A program made the position numbers and the translations under genes. Positions 1-12,450 of a stretch of DNA of 64,000 bases are shown here, piece by piece. Source of the stretch: Arabidopsis thaliana (Eukaryota; Streptophyta; Magnoliopsida; Brassicales; Brassicaceae); assembly GCF_000001735.4 (NCBI RefSeq), contig NC_003070.9, positions 10,286,001-10,350,000 of the forward strand, read 5' to 3'. Every line of letters begins with the position of its first letter. Within the stretch, counting starts at the first letter, position 1. Below the pieces are notes generated by a model. That model was not told the DNA's origin. It was given only the letters and a program-made list of their open reading frames with translations, and searched no databases.

Positions 1-408
1 ATTAGAAAGATATAACAGAAAATAAAATGAAAGCTACTTGAAGCAGATACATACCTGCAGCACTCTAAAACAAGTAGGCACACCGAAAATGACAGACAAG
101 CTCCATGATACCTGCAGCATTTCCAAACAGTTTCTAAAAGGATGACAATATCTTTAATATGCTCTTTTCAGCTCATAATCTTATAAGCTGAAATTTTTGA
201 TCTGGTTCCTTGTGGAATCATATGCGGCTAAAGATCAATCTGTTAGCAACGAATAGTAGCAAATACAAGCATCTCATAAAGAGCGGATAAATGCAAGCAC
301 GTTGAATTGAGTATTGAAATCGAGTAAATAATACAGCACATTATTTCTAGTCTCTGTATACACTTTGTTACAGTGATTTACAGATGAGTCCTTTTGTCAG
401 GAGCATAT
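1..408. other. 3' flank of the first COR413IM gene
   Basis: No gene seen. The stretch around 245-300 (AGAGCGGATAAATGCAAGCAC) recurs near 2255-2280 behind the second COR413IM gene, so the tandem duplication includes 3' UTR sequence. Confidence 0.6.
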
Positions 409-1878
409 TTATATCAAGAAAAGGAACGATACAACTGTGACACCAATTATGGCTACAGTGGCAAGAACTGAATTCTGATCAAATGCTTTCTGCAAGGTGC
501 CTGCTCTTGAGAAATGCTGGAAAGCCAGAAAACAAGAGATTGCTAAAGAAAGGATAGCACCTTCCTGTTTCCCTCTGCAAGCGTATAAATTCAATGAGTC
601 TTGACTAAAGAAAATAAAACCTTGATCTGAAACATTACACTCTTTTTGAGAATCTAACCTTATGCTCATAACTTGATATGGCGCCACAATCACCAAAAGC
701 AAAGCAATGAAGGGCAGCTCAAGTTCAACTATAAACAAGGCATTGTATAAGAATTAAAAACATACAAAGGCAGGCACACTCTTATTTAACATGAAGATCT
801 GATAAAACATGCGTGATTCCTTTCAGCATGTCTTAGTAATGGAAATTTTAGCCCCTGACGTCGAAAATTAGCATGAGTTTCATTCCAATTTCTTTTCTAG
901 TAAATGGCAACTGAACTAAAAAAAATCCAACACTAGAATTCAACAACCTATAACCCAACCTACTTGAAGACGAATACGAACCTGGAAAAGAGAAGAACAG
1001 TCGAGTAAGAAGCGCCAAGAATGCTGCCCAGATGCCATATTCACCCCTGCAAGTTAGATGCAAAAGTGTGATGAATTCAAGACGCAGAGTATGAAAATTT
1101 CTGTCATCCAGAATAGCAAAAAAAGGAATAAAATCCACAAGCATAGGTAAATGAGCATTAAAAAAAGCTTACTTCATCCAGGAGACAATGCCCATTGGTG
1201 CTTGTAGTGCGAATAGTGGAACAACAAAGGACTTATGGATACCAGTACCCCTTGCAAACATCAATGCACTAGAAAAGAAACAACATTCAGTATAGAAATG
1301 AACTTATATGCTGCTGACATTATGAATCAGTGGAAATTATACAATTATCTATCACAAATCACTTTCACACATGAATTGAAGCTAAACTATTTCCCTGTAC
1401 AATCATTTGCTATTATCCGATTAAGCTAAACTTGTAAGAAACTTCATACATTAGCATATCTTCAGCAGCATTCTGCGTTAAAATTCACAGCTAATGAGAG
1501 TGAGAGATCATACACGCAAGAAATTGTCGAGATCCATTGTAGATTATGAACAGACAACATTGGAGTAGCATAACAGACCACACTCGATCCTCTCTTTCGC
1601 CGCTTCTCAGCCCTCGCCGACACCGTAGCGGTTCGCTGACGATCAGCCGATAACCTACCAACCAACATTCATTTAGAAAAAGCCAAAATCCACTGATTGA
1701 GAATTTATGAATCGGGTGTTTCTGTGTCACTATACCTTAACGGATTGAAGCAAACAACACTAGTACTGTGACCTAGACCGGAGATATTTGAAGGACGAGG
1801 CCGGAGTTTAAGAGCGAGAAAGGGTTTCTGGTGGTGAAGAGAAACGATCCGGGACGATGAGAGACAGAGACTCGCCAT
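409..1878 (-). CDS. COR413IM2: COR413IM chloroplast inner-envelope cold-regulated protein, copy 1 (likely COR413IM2)
   Basis: Multi-pass protein of the plant COR413 family; the IM members sit in the chloroplast inner envelope and accumulate in the cold. Six exons join with GT-AG borders. Exon 1 (1736-1878) encodes a Ser/Arg-rich, acid-poor N-terminus beginning MASLCLSSSRIVS, typical of a transit peptide. Exon 2 ends in NLQWISTIS. Later exons give GTGIHKSFVVPLFALQAP, GEYGIWAAFLALLTRLFF, ELELPFIALLLVIVAPYQV and the last exon with FLAFQHFSRAGTLQKAF and the C-terminal helix VATVAIIGVTVVSFLFL. Several hydrophobic helices are evident. The start is the first ATG before the transit-like sequence. A paralogue in the same orientation lies about 470 bases away with the same exon plan. 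The name IM2 rather than IM1 rests on gene order recalled for Arabidopsis. Confidence 0.9.
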
Positions 1879-2344
1879 GAATTGTTAAGATTAGTTACGG
1901 TGGTGGAAAGATCACTCCGTCATCTTTCCGTTAAAATTGAATCATTTGCATCAATATCATGATCGCTACGTGGACGGTGTAGATTTAGCGGGAATGCTTT
2001 TAAAGTGGGGCCCATAAATACGTGTTTGGAAAACGACAGTCGTTTAGTTCACAATCAATCAAAGAATCTTGAATCTCCACCGTTGTTGGCATCAATACGA
2101 CTGCAAATCTAACCACGTAGGATTCCACGTCAGCTTTTAAATATCCCAATCCCATGTCGACCAAAGATTTTAAATGTGTATTGTTTTTACGTTTGTACAT
2201 GAAAGATCATTTTTATTGCCAGCGAATAGTTGCCAAAAATGTACCAGCATTTCTTAAAGAGCGGATAAATGCAAGCACATCTTTCTTTTTTTTCCTTCAC
2301 ACACATTCTTACACTGATTAACATTTTTGGTCAGGAGCATATAG

Positions 2345-3539
2345 TTATAGCAACAAAAGGAGCGATACAACTGTGACACCAATAATGGCTACAGTGGCAA
2401 GAACTGAACCCTTCTCATATGCTTTCTCCAAGCTCCCTGCTCGTGAGAAATGTTGGAAAGCCAGAAAACCAGATATTGCTATTGCTATGATTGCCCCTTC
2501 TTGCTTCCCTCTGCAAGTTTATAATGAAGTCAATGAGTCTCGGCGACTAAAGAAAAGAAAACCTTGATATATATTAAAACATTACATTCTTTAAGATTCT
2601 AACCTTATGTTCATGACTTGATATGGCGCCACAATCACCAAGAGTAATGCGATGAATGGAAGCTCAAGTTCACCTATTAATGTATAACTTTAATTAATTA
2701 ATAACTTGTAATCAACCTACATATTGAAGATGATTACGAACCTGGAAAAGTGAAGAAAAGTCGAGCAATAAGCGCCAAGAATGCTGCCCATACACCATAC
2801 TCTCCCCTACAAAAATAAAGATACACAAGTTTAAGTTTAATGACTTCAATAGGCTGCTCAAGCATGCAAAAAGAAGAAGAGAGACCCATATATATCACCA
2901 TGTTAATGAATATATCTCCATGTTAAAAGCTTACTTAATCCAGGCGACGATGCTCGATGGTGCGTGGAGAGCGAATAGTGGAACAACAACTGACTTATGT
3001 ATACCAGTACCCCTTGCAAGCATCAATGCACTAGAAATGAAACACCATTCAGTATAGCAATTAACTTATGTTATTGACGTTATGATGAAAACAGAGGAAA
3101 TTACACAATCATCATTAGCATAATTTCACCAGCATTATGTGTTAAGAAAATCACAGTAAATGAGAGAGATCATACAGGCAAGAAATGGTGGAGATCCATT
3201 GTAGACTATTGGCAGAAATCGGAGCAGCATAACAGACCACACTCGATCCTCTCTTTCGCCGCTTCTCCACCCTCGTTGATACCGTAGCGGTTCGCTGACG
3301 ATCACCCGATAACCTAGAAACATTACAAACAAAAAGAGTTACACAAAATGCATGACTCGAAAGAATCCCAAATCCATTGTTTTCACTATACGGTACCTAA
3401 GCGGATTGAAGCAAACAGGACTCGTGTGGCGACCTAGACCGGAGAGATCTGAAGGACGAGACCGGAGTTTAAGAGAGAGGAATGGTTTCTGGTGGTGAAG
3501 AGAAACGATCCGGGACGATGAGAGACAGAGACTCGCCAT
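2345..3539 (-). CDS. COR413IM1: COR413IM chloroplast inner-envelope cold-regulated protein, copy 2 (likely COR413IM1)
   Basis: Tandem paralogue of the gene at 409-1878 with the same six-exon structure and near-identical ends. Exon 1 starts at the ATG at 3539 with MASLCLSSSRIVSLHHQKPF (transit-peptide-like). The last exon reads GKQEGAIIAIAISGFLAF, then FSRAGSLEKAYEKGSVLATV, and stops at 2345. COR413IM proteins are chloroplast inner-envelope membrane proteins that contribute to freezing tolerance. Introns are shorter than in copy 1. The 5' flank (3600-3800) matches the flank of copy 1 (1930-2130), so the promoter was duplicated too. A CRT/DRE core (ACCGAC) lies about 380 bases upstream at 3920-3925 and ACGTGG/CACGTG elements lie near 3634 and 3674, consistent with cold/ABA control. 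Confidence 0.9.
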
Positions 3540-3919
3540 GAAATTGTTTAGATTTAGTCACAGTGGTGGAAAGATTGACGGAGTGATCTTTCTGTTAAAC
3601 GACTATATCACTGCATGAATATATGATCGTTACGTGGACGTGTTGATTTCGTGCTTTAGAGTGGAGCCGAGTTACACGTGATTGGAAAACGAGAGTCGCT
3701 CACTATCAATCAAAGAATCTTTGAATCTCCACCGTTGGAATCAACTCCAATTCAAATCCACCCCACTTAGGATACCACGTCAGCTTTACCATATCTAATT
3801 CATTGGAACATGACAAAATTTCATGTCGATCATAGATAATTTCACTAGTTTTTTTATTTATATATATTGCAAGTCTTATCATAAAATAATTGTAAAGCTT
3901 AACGCAAAATTTCATTGGT

Positions 3920-3925
3920 ACCGAC
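3920..3925 (+). promoter_or_regulatory. CRT/DRE core (ACCGAC) upstream of COR413IM copy 2
   Basis: A/GCCGAC is the CBF/DREB binding core. This copy is about 380 bases upstream of the start of the minus-strand COR413IM gene. A single short core is weak evidence alone, but the gene family is known to be cold induced. I did not find the same core in the matching flank of copy 1. Confidence 0.4.
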
Positions 3926-4392
3926 ATAACTAATTTCAGTTTCAGATGTATATCTTCATCTTTTCAAATGTTGTGCCTCTGTTTTTTTTTTTTTTTTGCA
4001 AGACAGACTTCTGTCCAAAAAATAAGACAAAAAAGACTTGAGAGACAATTCTTTTTTTCTTACTGTACAAATTGCCAAAAGCTTTAACAAGAGTTGTGAG
4101 AGTTACAACATAATACCCACATAAAACCGAGTATTCATGGTTTTTTTTTTTACATATACTCCATGGAACCAAAAAACATGAAGAAAGAAAAAAAAAAAAA
4201 AAAAACAGAGTAAATACTCGCACAGCTTCTGCATGCAGCATTTAAAACCTGCAATTCGAAAACACACTTCCGCAGGGTCCTGCATGCATCAGTTAACTCT
4301 GCCTTTCACCAATATGTACGGTTAAAAATTAGTACTTAGAAAGAAAAAAAACAGCCATTATCACAACATTGAGTCGTCTCTCAACTCCTGTG

Positions 4393-7300
4393 TCAGCTTC
4401 TCTCTCTGCCATCATCATCACTGAGCTGAGAGTCGAGGAGGTCCATATTCTTAGATTCCTCATCAACAACCTATGAAGAACAAGAATACCATAGCTACTT
4501 AATCCGAGTAATAAGTCTAAAGATCATCGCTAACTATATTATGCAGTATTAACTTCCATAAGGTTTAGCATTAACTTTCAGACCAAAGAGTAACTTTACC
4601 TGTTCAACAGACTCTGGATTGTTGGGAGTGTCGAAGATAATTGGACGACAACGCATATCTTCATTCATCAAGCTTGAGTTCTGAAAATGGGCTATAAGGG
4701 CAGATTTTCCTTGTATCCGAGCATATGCCAATGAAGCTACTTTCTCACTGTTGAACTTCTCCCACTTCTTCCCATTAAAAGCCTGCAAATATTGGATGTT
4801 TGTTAGTTCACCTTTCGAGTGATCTTAGCTAAAAGTATAAGAAAGAAAGCGGAGAGGGAAGGAAACCTCATAAAATGGAATGATGAGTTCTGGATTGAGC
4901 ATGTTGATGAATGCATAGCCCACATTGCATTTGTTCTGCAAAACCAAAGATTTATTAACCGCTCGTTGTATCAGTTAGTGATTTTGGAACTTTGAATCTC
5001 TAATCAATTTTTACCTTGAAATCAATGGGCAAATAGAGAAAGTTGTAAGTTCCTTGGTTCTTTTCATCGATTGCAGCTAACAACATCTTCGAGGTGTATC
5101 TGTTGATATAAAAGAAACTCATTCAGTAATCTGGCTGCATCATATTCCAAGTATATTTCAAGAGAAGTAAAGATAAAGAAAGGAAAAGCTTACTTGTTTG
5201 GAATGTTTTTAATCATCAAGGTAGTCCGAGAATCCTCTCCATTAAGAATTTTCTCCAAATCAAGTTGAAACTGTTTCCTGCTCTCAACCTGGTTCGAATT
5301 GTTCTCAACTCTACGAGGCCTACCATTTTCATACAAACTGTCAAAGCCAGAGGCGAACCGCCCTGGGTTTAGACCGCTGCTTAAGAACATGGGGCTGAAT
5401 CTCGGTGAAGACATCATTCTGTAACTTGAAAAACCGTTTTCGGCCATGCTTCCAGAGTTAATGATCCCATTATTTGCCATTTTGGAAGAGAAACTTCCAC
5501 CGTTGAGACCCATTCCACTCATTCCTTGAAGACCAACAGTGTTCATGAACAAAGCGTCCTTTGAAGACTCTGGGACGAATCCAAAATGCTTTTCTAGAGG
5601 AACACCAGATGGTGCAGACCCAACATGGAAGTGATGATGGCTACGACTTTGATTTTGATGCTGATGTGGAAATGGAACAGATCGGTCTACTCGAGTTGAG
5701 AAGAGTGGATTCCCAGTGGATGATGTTGACCAAACCGAGGAACTTGAAGGTTCAGAGCGTGCGTTAGGACTTCCCCAGAGAAACTCTGAACCCGACAACG
5801 TCTCAATTCCACCTCCATTTGAGATCAAAGGACCTGAAGGAGAGAGATTTCCTGTGTACTTATTATCCATCTTAGGCTCTTGGAATAAATGTGATGACTG
5901 TTGGAAGCCGTTGCTACCAATTTGACCCCTGCCAATGGGTGCAAGCTTCGAGCTTGGTCCTTGTGAATTTAGAGCAGAAGCCAAACCAGACAAGTGGCCG
6001 TTCCTTGTAGGACTTAAGCCAAAAACAGGTGACCTGCTAAGTACACTTTGAAGCGGACTACCTTCCACGGGACTGTTCAGCGGCCAGTTACCTTGCACTA
6101 AATCAAACAGTTTCAGTCTTTGAGGATATTATAAACAAATTTGTTTGAAGAAGAGCATCAAGAAATAGACTCACTTGGGGGAGAGTTTGCCATGGGTGAA
6201 CCAATCATCGGTAGGTAGTGCAAATCATCGTTCTCAAGATCTTGGTTAAGTTGCAACATCAGGCTAGCAGATCAAATAAATGGTCAGATGTAAGAAATGT
6301 AATGGCATTCATTATTCATGTAGCAGATCTAAGAAAGAAAGAAACCTTCGACGAGCTCCTCCAGGGCGACTAGGTTCAACCTTTATACGTTTTCCTGCAA
6401 TCTCACACCTGTTTAATGCCTTCAATGCTGCTTCAGCACCGCGGACATCATAAAACTCGACGAATTTGTGATGCCTCTTATGTGGTGTTTCTCTTATCTG
6501 TTTTTCATGAGGAAAACAGAACTTAATATGGATGTTTTTCTTCCAAACCAGTTCAAAGCTATCAAATAAACAGAATGATATCTATCACCTCTTTGATCTC
6601 GCCATGAGCACCAAAAATTCCATGTAAGTCATCATTAGAAATTGAAGGATCCAGGTTAAACACCACTAATGTCCCCTGATTCATATCTTTCTCAGATGGA
6701 TTATCCTACAAATTACACAGGAAACAGGCTCAATATAAACAAACTAGGGGTGCAACTAAGAATCGATGACATTGTTAACAAAGAGCTATCAGCAAACCTT
6801 TGGAATTGAGAAGTGAATGTCCAATTTTCTACGTCTTAATGGCTTATTCTGTAAAGACCTCATAGCCATTCGAGCAGAACGAATGTCATAATAAGATATC
6901 ATGACAAATCCCCTATGCTTACAAGTGGTATAGAGCGTTCTAATATCACCGTATTGCTGCCACATATCACAAAAAAGTTAACCCATCAGTGTCTGTAGAG
7001 TAAGTTTGTTATAAAAAATCCAACAGTGTCAGGTCAAGTTTTGTTGAAGTTACCTCAAAGAGAGCTGTGAGTTCAGAGTCTTCTACATTGCTGTTAATAT
7101 TCCGGACAAACAATGTTCTCGAGGGATGTTCACCATAAGGATGCTCACCAGCAACTGTTCCTGCACCATTTGGAATATTGAATTGCGGAATTGCATTTCC
7201 ACCAAGACTTGAAAGTGATAGCCTTGGAGGACCACTCATACTCAAGTTGTCTCGAAAATCAGCGTCAAGTTCCATTCCTCCTCCACTACCAAAAAGATCA

Positions 7301-7696
7301 TAATCATCAGCATCTGGTAACTCCCCCAGGTCAAGATCATCCATCATCCCTGTCAAAAGATCCTCTTCATCAGGGAGCAGGTTTCCAATGGAATGAGATT
7401 CAAAGTCATCAGCACTTTCGTTAAACTTGTTTGTGCGAGAAACAGCCGTATCGTCTATCAGTGAGAAACCATCTCTGTTATCACTCAATTGCACTGCAAA
7501 AGAAGTAAAACTTGTCAGCAAAAGAGAGAAGAAAGCCATATATAAACGAGTAAGGGATTCGGTTAATACGTTTTCCACGGGGGAAAACAGGTAAAGAACT
7601 GGAGAACAAAGTAGCATCACTGGAGGGATGATGGTGACGACCAAAACCAGGGAGAATCCCCCAAGCTCCAGCTTCTGCTTCATGTGGAATATCCAT
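4393..7696 (-). CDS. AML5: AML5, Mei2-like RNA-binding protein
   Basis: Plant Mei2-like proteins carry three RRMs and act in meiosis and vegetative signalling. Exon 1 (7570-7696) starts MDIPHEAEAGAWGILPGFGR. An acidic region follows (LLPDEEDLLTGMMDDLDLGE). RRM1 begins at RTLFVRNINSNVEDSEL and continues in the exon near 6830-6960 (RGFVMISYYDIRSARMAM). RRM2 spans the exons near 6350-6710 (GTLVVFNLDPSISNDDL; HHKFVEFYDVRGAEAALKA). The long exon at 5190-6160 is a Ser/Gly/Asn-rich linker and ends in TTLMIKNIPNK, the start of the diagnostic C-terminal Mei2-type RRM3. RRM3 runs through small exons to FNGKKWEKFNSEKVASL and CRPIIFDTPNNPESVEQ. The last exon (VVDEESKNMDLLDSQLSDDD) stops at 4393. The 5' UTR has an intron of about 660 bases (7722-8381). 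Gene number 5 is recalled from chromosomal order. Confidence 0.93.
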
Positions 7697-8381
7697 TCTA
7701 GCAACTTCTTTCTTTTGATCTGCTTTGCAAAATTAAAAGAGAATAAACGCATTAGCTCACATTTATAATAATCACATGTAAAATCTTCACAGGTCAGATA
7801 AACTTTGAGAATCGAGATACAAGAGTAGACAACACATTTGAAATCTCAAGTCATGTGCTGAAAAATTAACATGCAAGCAAGAAACCATAACCTAAAACCA
7901 ACAAAAAAGCTTGATCAATACAAAACCACAAGTTTTGATCAAACAAAAGTCGTGAAAGTAATCTTTTTTTTTCGAAAGTCTAAAAGTTGAGCATTTGACT
8001 AACACAATAGTCAAATGATGAAGCTTTAACTCAATTAACATCAAAATTAAGAAGATCGTTGAACAAATAACATGATTAAACTCATTAAGAAGATCAAACC
8101 AACACAGAACTAGGTTACTAGGTAAAAAGAAACTAACCCAATTTACTTCTTATAATCTCCGATCATCAAAAAGCTGAAAACTTTCAGAGACACTATTGAT
8201 CGAAATCGCCGACATAACAAAAGAGAAGAAACCCTTTAAGAAGGGGTTTTAGACTTTAGACAAAAACCCAGAAAAAAAGTTGAAAATTTTCAGTAGAAAA
8301 CCCAATCAATTGAAGAAGAAAAACATGAAAAACCCAGAAATCAAAATTTGTTGCGAAAGTGAGGAGGTAAGAGTAAATACC

Positions 8382-8630
8382 TGAAATGTGCAGTTACCAA
8401 CACCGACGATGATCACGATACAAAGCACGAAGAGCAAAAGAGAGAATCTCTACCAACCAAAATAAAATTAAAATTGAGAAGAAAAAAAAAAGAGAAGAAG
8501 GAAGAAAAATTGAACTTGTCTCTTTATTTTTTAATTTTGAGGGTTTAATAGAGAGAGAGAAGAAACAATAATGGTGGAGAAAAAAAAATATCAGAGAAGA
8601 CAAGAAAGGATGAGAATGATTGATGTGGCT
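8382..8630 (-). other. AML5 5' UTR leader exon and promoter-proximal region
   Basis: On the minus strand a leader exon ends at about 8382 (CACATTTCAG followed by GTATTT), and the next leader exon resumes after GCAAAGCAG near 7721. The region is rich in GA/CT runs, as in many Arabidopsis 5' UTRs. The exact transcription start cannot be read from the sequence. Confidence 0.5.
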
Positions 8631-8639
8631 AAAGAGGTT

Positions 8640-11600
8640 TTTTCTTAACTGTATTTAAATACATTTTTGAGTCCGACGATTTCGACACTTTTTATTTTAT
8701 TTTTTTAAACCTATGATTTTGACACTTCCGTGTTTATCTCTGTTATATCATCATCTACAGTTGTAACTATCCCATTAATATGTTAAGATTTTATGAAATC
8801 AAAAGTTTATTTGAGTCAAGAGTATCTTTACTAATTACTATGCATTTTTTGACATACACATTTATTATCAGCTAGTGTCATCTAATGCATGGGATAGTGG
8901 ATATACCAACTAAAAATATTCAGATTCTTTTGAGAGGTACAATGTATCCATACGGAATTGTAATCTTTGTTCGCATTTTACATATTTTAAAAAGAAAAAT
9001 GAATTTAGATGAATTTTCAAAAGAGTTTATCCATAAGATTAGGAAATAATTGGAAAAAGAGAGTAAGGAAAACCGTGAGCTTTTTGTTTTGAGCAAACAC
9101 ATGGTAATATCGTTAGGCACACTATTGGTAATATAGAGTTGATTTTTAGTAATGTCTTCTGTTTGTTATTGTTAGCATAATAATGTCGATAGTTAAAATA
9201 CTATTGTATTTATGAATGAGATATTTTAAAAATAATTGGGTAATTTTCTGCGCTATGCGAGCAGAAAATATGTTACGTCAAAAGCAAATTTTTATGAAAA
9301 AATGATGTAAGAAAAAAATTTGGTTTACGAAAAAATATATTAAATAAAAAGAAAATCAAATTTATTTAATAAATAATATGAAAAGATATTTAAAATTATA
9401 TATTTGTATTTATGAATGAGATATTTTAATATCTTTCAAATTAATAATGTTGACTAACAAAGACAGCATATAGTTTATGGTTTTAGGTATATATTTTGAT
9501 ATTTTCCAAACGAGAAAAAACTATAAAATTTGACAGCAATGTATCTTAATATTTTGTAAAGTATACAATTGTGATGGCTTTAGAAAGTTTCAACTTTCAG
9601 TCATACCCATAAATTCTTCGTAGCTTCTTACACTATCTGAAACATTTTTTTTTTTTACTTAATCAAATTGGATAAAAACGGAGCCAATATGTTGCTTAAT
9701 TGACTGAGTATCATCCAAATGAAGTGAATACGTTGTTGTCGAATAATGGATGGTCAGGCACATATAGTCAACGACTCAACCCCATATAAAAAGTTTAGTT
9801 TAATTGTAATCTCTTACAGAAATTTAAAACAATCTTAGTTAATCAAATTACGCGGCACTGATCTTACGCCATACGGAATCATCAAGTAGACCAATATTTG
9901 ACCAAAGAATAATGCAACATCTTTAAGATGTTAGTTGGTAATATGAATTTATTTCAAAAATACTCTATTGTATGTATTTAGTTTATTATTTTCCCCCCAT
10001 CTATCTCATATCAATGATTGAAATAAATTCATCTTTTATTTCATAGTATCGAGCGTACATACATGACAAATTATTTGCCGGGAGGTCGGAAAAGTCGAAG
10101 AAAAGATTTATCAAAAGTGTCCTGGATAATGTTTCATATTCAAAAATACCTATCTTCCCATAACAATTAATTGAGATGTCAAGTCATCGTCCACACAAGG
10201 AAAATAATGCAGCCTTATATGTATCTATACTTGAGGATCTATAAATTAAAACGAATTAGTTGCTTAATACTAATATATACGGATTTGAATGATCCATGAC
10301 TTTTAGAAATGTTAAAGAGAAATAAAACATTCTATATTCGTTTATAAAATTAAAAATATAACATACAAAATTACTAGTGAATTTCTGTACGAAACAATGA
10401 AATAATGACTAGACCGAGTCAGCATGAGTAGTTTATTATAGAAGTAAACAATAGATAATTAAAATTTGCAAAGAAGTTAAGAAATACCACACTTCATCAT
10501 ATAACTGGACCCTCTAATTATTTTATTTATTCTTTATTGCTAGTTTTATTTCTTCACGTTAGAGCTATAATATAGTACACAATACAAAAAGAAAAAATTA
10601 AGGTGTTAACATCATAGGCTCACTTGGATTAAGATCATAGACTTTTTTTTTTTTTTTTTTTTAAAGTAATTAATCTACAGTTTCTACTTTCTAGTCTTAT
10701 TGCTTTACGGTTTGTGTGATGTTTTAAAAATAGGATATTGCGAAGCCACGTCAAGATAATCTTGAAGCATATGCCATAATGCTACTATGAATATTAATTA
10801 GGGCTGCGATAGATGATATATCTTTAGAGATAAACAATTAAACTCAAATTAGTGTTTATAAGAATTCTGAATAGTAGAAATTATACAAGTCCTGCTTTTA
10901 CAAGTGGTACGGATTGTTTTTTATTGGACAAAAGAAAAAAATGATTGTAAACGGCAGTGGTGACTGATTCAATACTATTACAAAATTATATAGAACTGAA
11001 CTCAATTATGTCCAAATTTGACATGGTCGTTCAGATAATATACCCTTTTTTATGTGGCTGAAACAAAAAAAAAATGTGAAAACGATGAAAAGATAATAAT
11101 ACTTGTAAAATTTGGTGTGACGTAAATAAAGAGGCATATAAAACCGAATTATTTGTACTTTTCTTTGTATATATAATTACATATTTGAAAATTTAGATAT
11201 TAATTTCTTGAAAAGCTAATTAGAGCATTGACTTAAAACTCATGGTTGGAGATAATAGTCCTTCCCACATGTGACAGTTGCGTACGGTCGTTACTAGTAG
11301 ATGTGTTCACAAAGGAGTTGGTTTCTTTCTTCGATTCAGTTTTTACTTTCTAGCATGTAAGAATTGTATTATTTTCGTTTTTGTGTTATAAGAGTTATCG
11401 ATAGTAAACTTGAGGTGTACATGTTACTAGAAAATTAGCTCAATTGTAAAGAAAATTAACAAATGTTAGTACAATAGAAACGTACACAATATTGGTTTGA
11501 TGAGGCAAAACAAAACCGATATGGTTTGGTATAAACAAAGTCGTTGTCTGAAGGACGTCGAGTGTAAAGTTAAAAGACGTGCGTTTGCTTTGCGTCATAG

Positions 11601-11930
11601 AATACCCAAATCCTTATTATCCAATGTTTCCTTTTTCTTAGGGTTCTAAATGCTTACGCAAACTATATACATCACACATTTGTACTTATAAAATTGAGTT
11701 ATTAATTACTTTATATCGTACGTTGGTTTCAAAACTGTTGCTGGACCCAGAAAAACAAAAACAAAAGAGGACTAAGAAGAAGCAAGAACTCTAAACTCCA
11801 TATCACACTCTGTCCTTTTGCAAACTTATTAAACTATAATTATATATAGAGACGCAATTGTACACATGAAAAGTTCAGAATATAAAACTTCCTAGTAAGA
11901 ACACATACACACAAACAATGTCACAAGCAT
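8640..11930. other. 3.3-kb AT-rich intergenic region, no recognised gene
   Basis: Only short chance ORFs occur, with no exon-like composition and no recognisable protein motif. It contains poly-A/T runs (for example 9645-9656 and 10645-10662). I see no terminal inverted repeats, although old transposon remnants are possible. It separates the AML5 promoter from the PAI3 3' region. Confidence 0.6.
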
Positions 11931-12143
11931 CCAATTGACGGATGCAGAGTTTAAACAGCAGACATTTCTTCCAAATTGCCTTACATGTGTTTATTGTGTA
12001 AACTACTTACAGATTCTACACGAGCTAAATCAAAATTCAGTGATACACGCGACCAGTAAAGATGCGAGCAAACTCAGAATCTGCACCTTTATTTTGCAAG
12101 AGAGAGGAAGACAGCAACGGAGACAGATATTAGGAAACAGAGA

Positions 12144-12350
12144 TCACTTCTTGAGGAGCAAAGCACTGCACTGAGCCATGATCTTTGAGGCTCTTGTGAT
12201 TGAGTTTGTCATGTAAAAATTCTCAACCACGGGTTTGAAAGGTGTTGTGTCTATTGTCTCATTGGACTCTGGCTTCAAGGAAGGGCCAAAAGCAGCTGCC
12301 TCTCGCTCGTCTGTGTGGACTAGGTTTGGACTGATGAAGCAACCCAACAT
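12144..12350 (-). pseudogene. Fragment resembling the C-terminus of mitochondrial complex I 75-kDa subunit
   Basis: A 68-residue open frame ends in [20 protein letters not shown] followed by ALLLKK and a stop. From memory this matches the extreme C-terminus of the plant NADH-ubiquinone oxidoreductase 75-kDa subunit (NDUFS1 type). Only the last roughly 65 residues of an approximately 740-residue protein are present. I see no other exon of that gene nearby, so this is most likely a transposed or duplicated 3' fragment. It lies about 100 bases downstream of PAI3 on the same strand and could be read through as PAI3 3' sequence. The family call rests on recall. Confidence 0.5.
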
Positions 12351-12450
12351 TTTAATTTAAACCTTTATTACTGATGAAAAGAGAGTGCATTATTTTGATG
12401 CTCGAAACTATAGTTACAAGACAAATTACCTTGGCTTATATTGCAAGCCA

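Noticed and set aside
3942-4285. Minus-strand ORFs with poly-Phe/Lys
   Set aside because: Produced by poly-T/A tracts in the COR413IM-AML5 spacer; no coding signal.
5561-5925. Plus-strand ORFs of 68-69 residues
   Set aside because: Shadows of the long AML5 linker exon on the opposite strand.
8920-9120. 66-residue ORF in the 8.6-11.9 kb gap
   Set aside because: AT-rich chance frame, no motif and no splice-linked partners.
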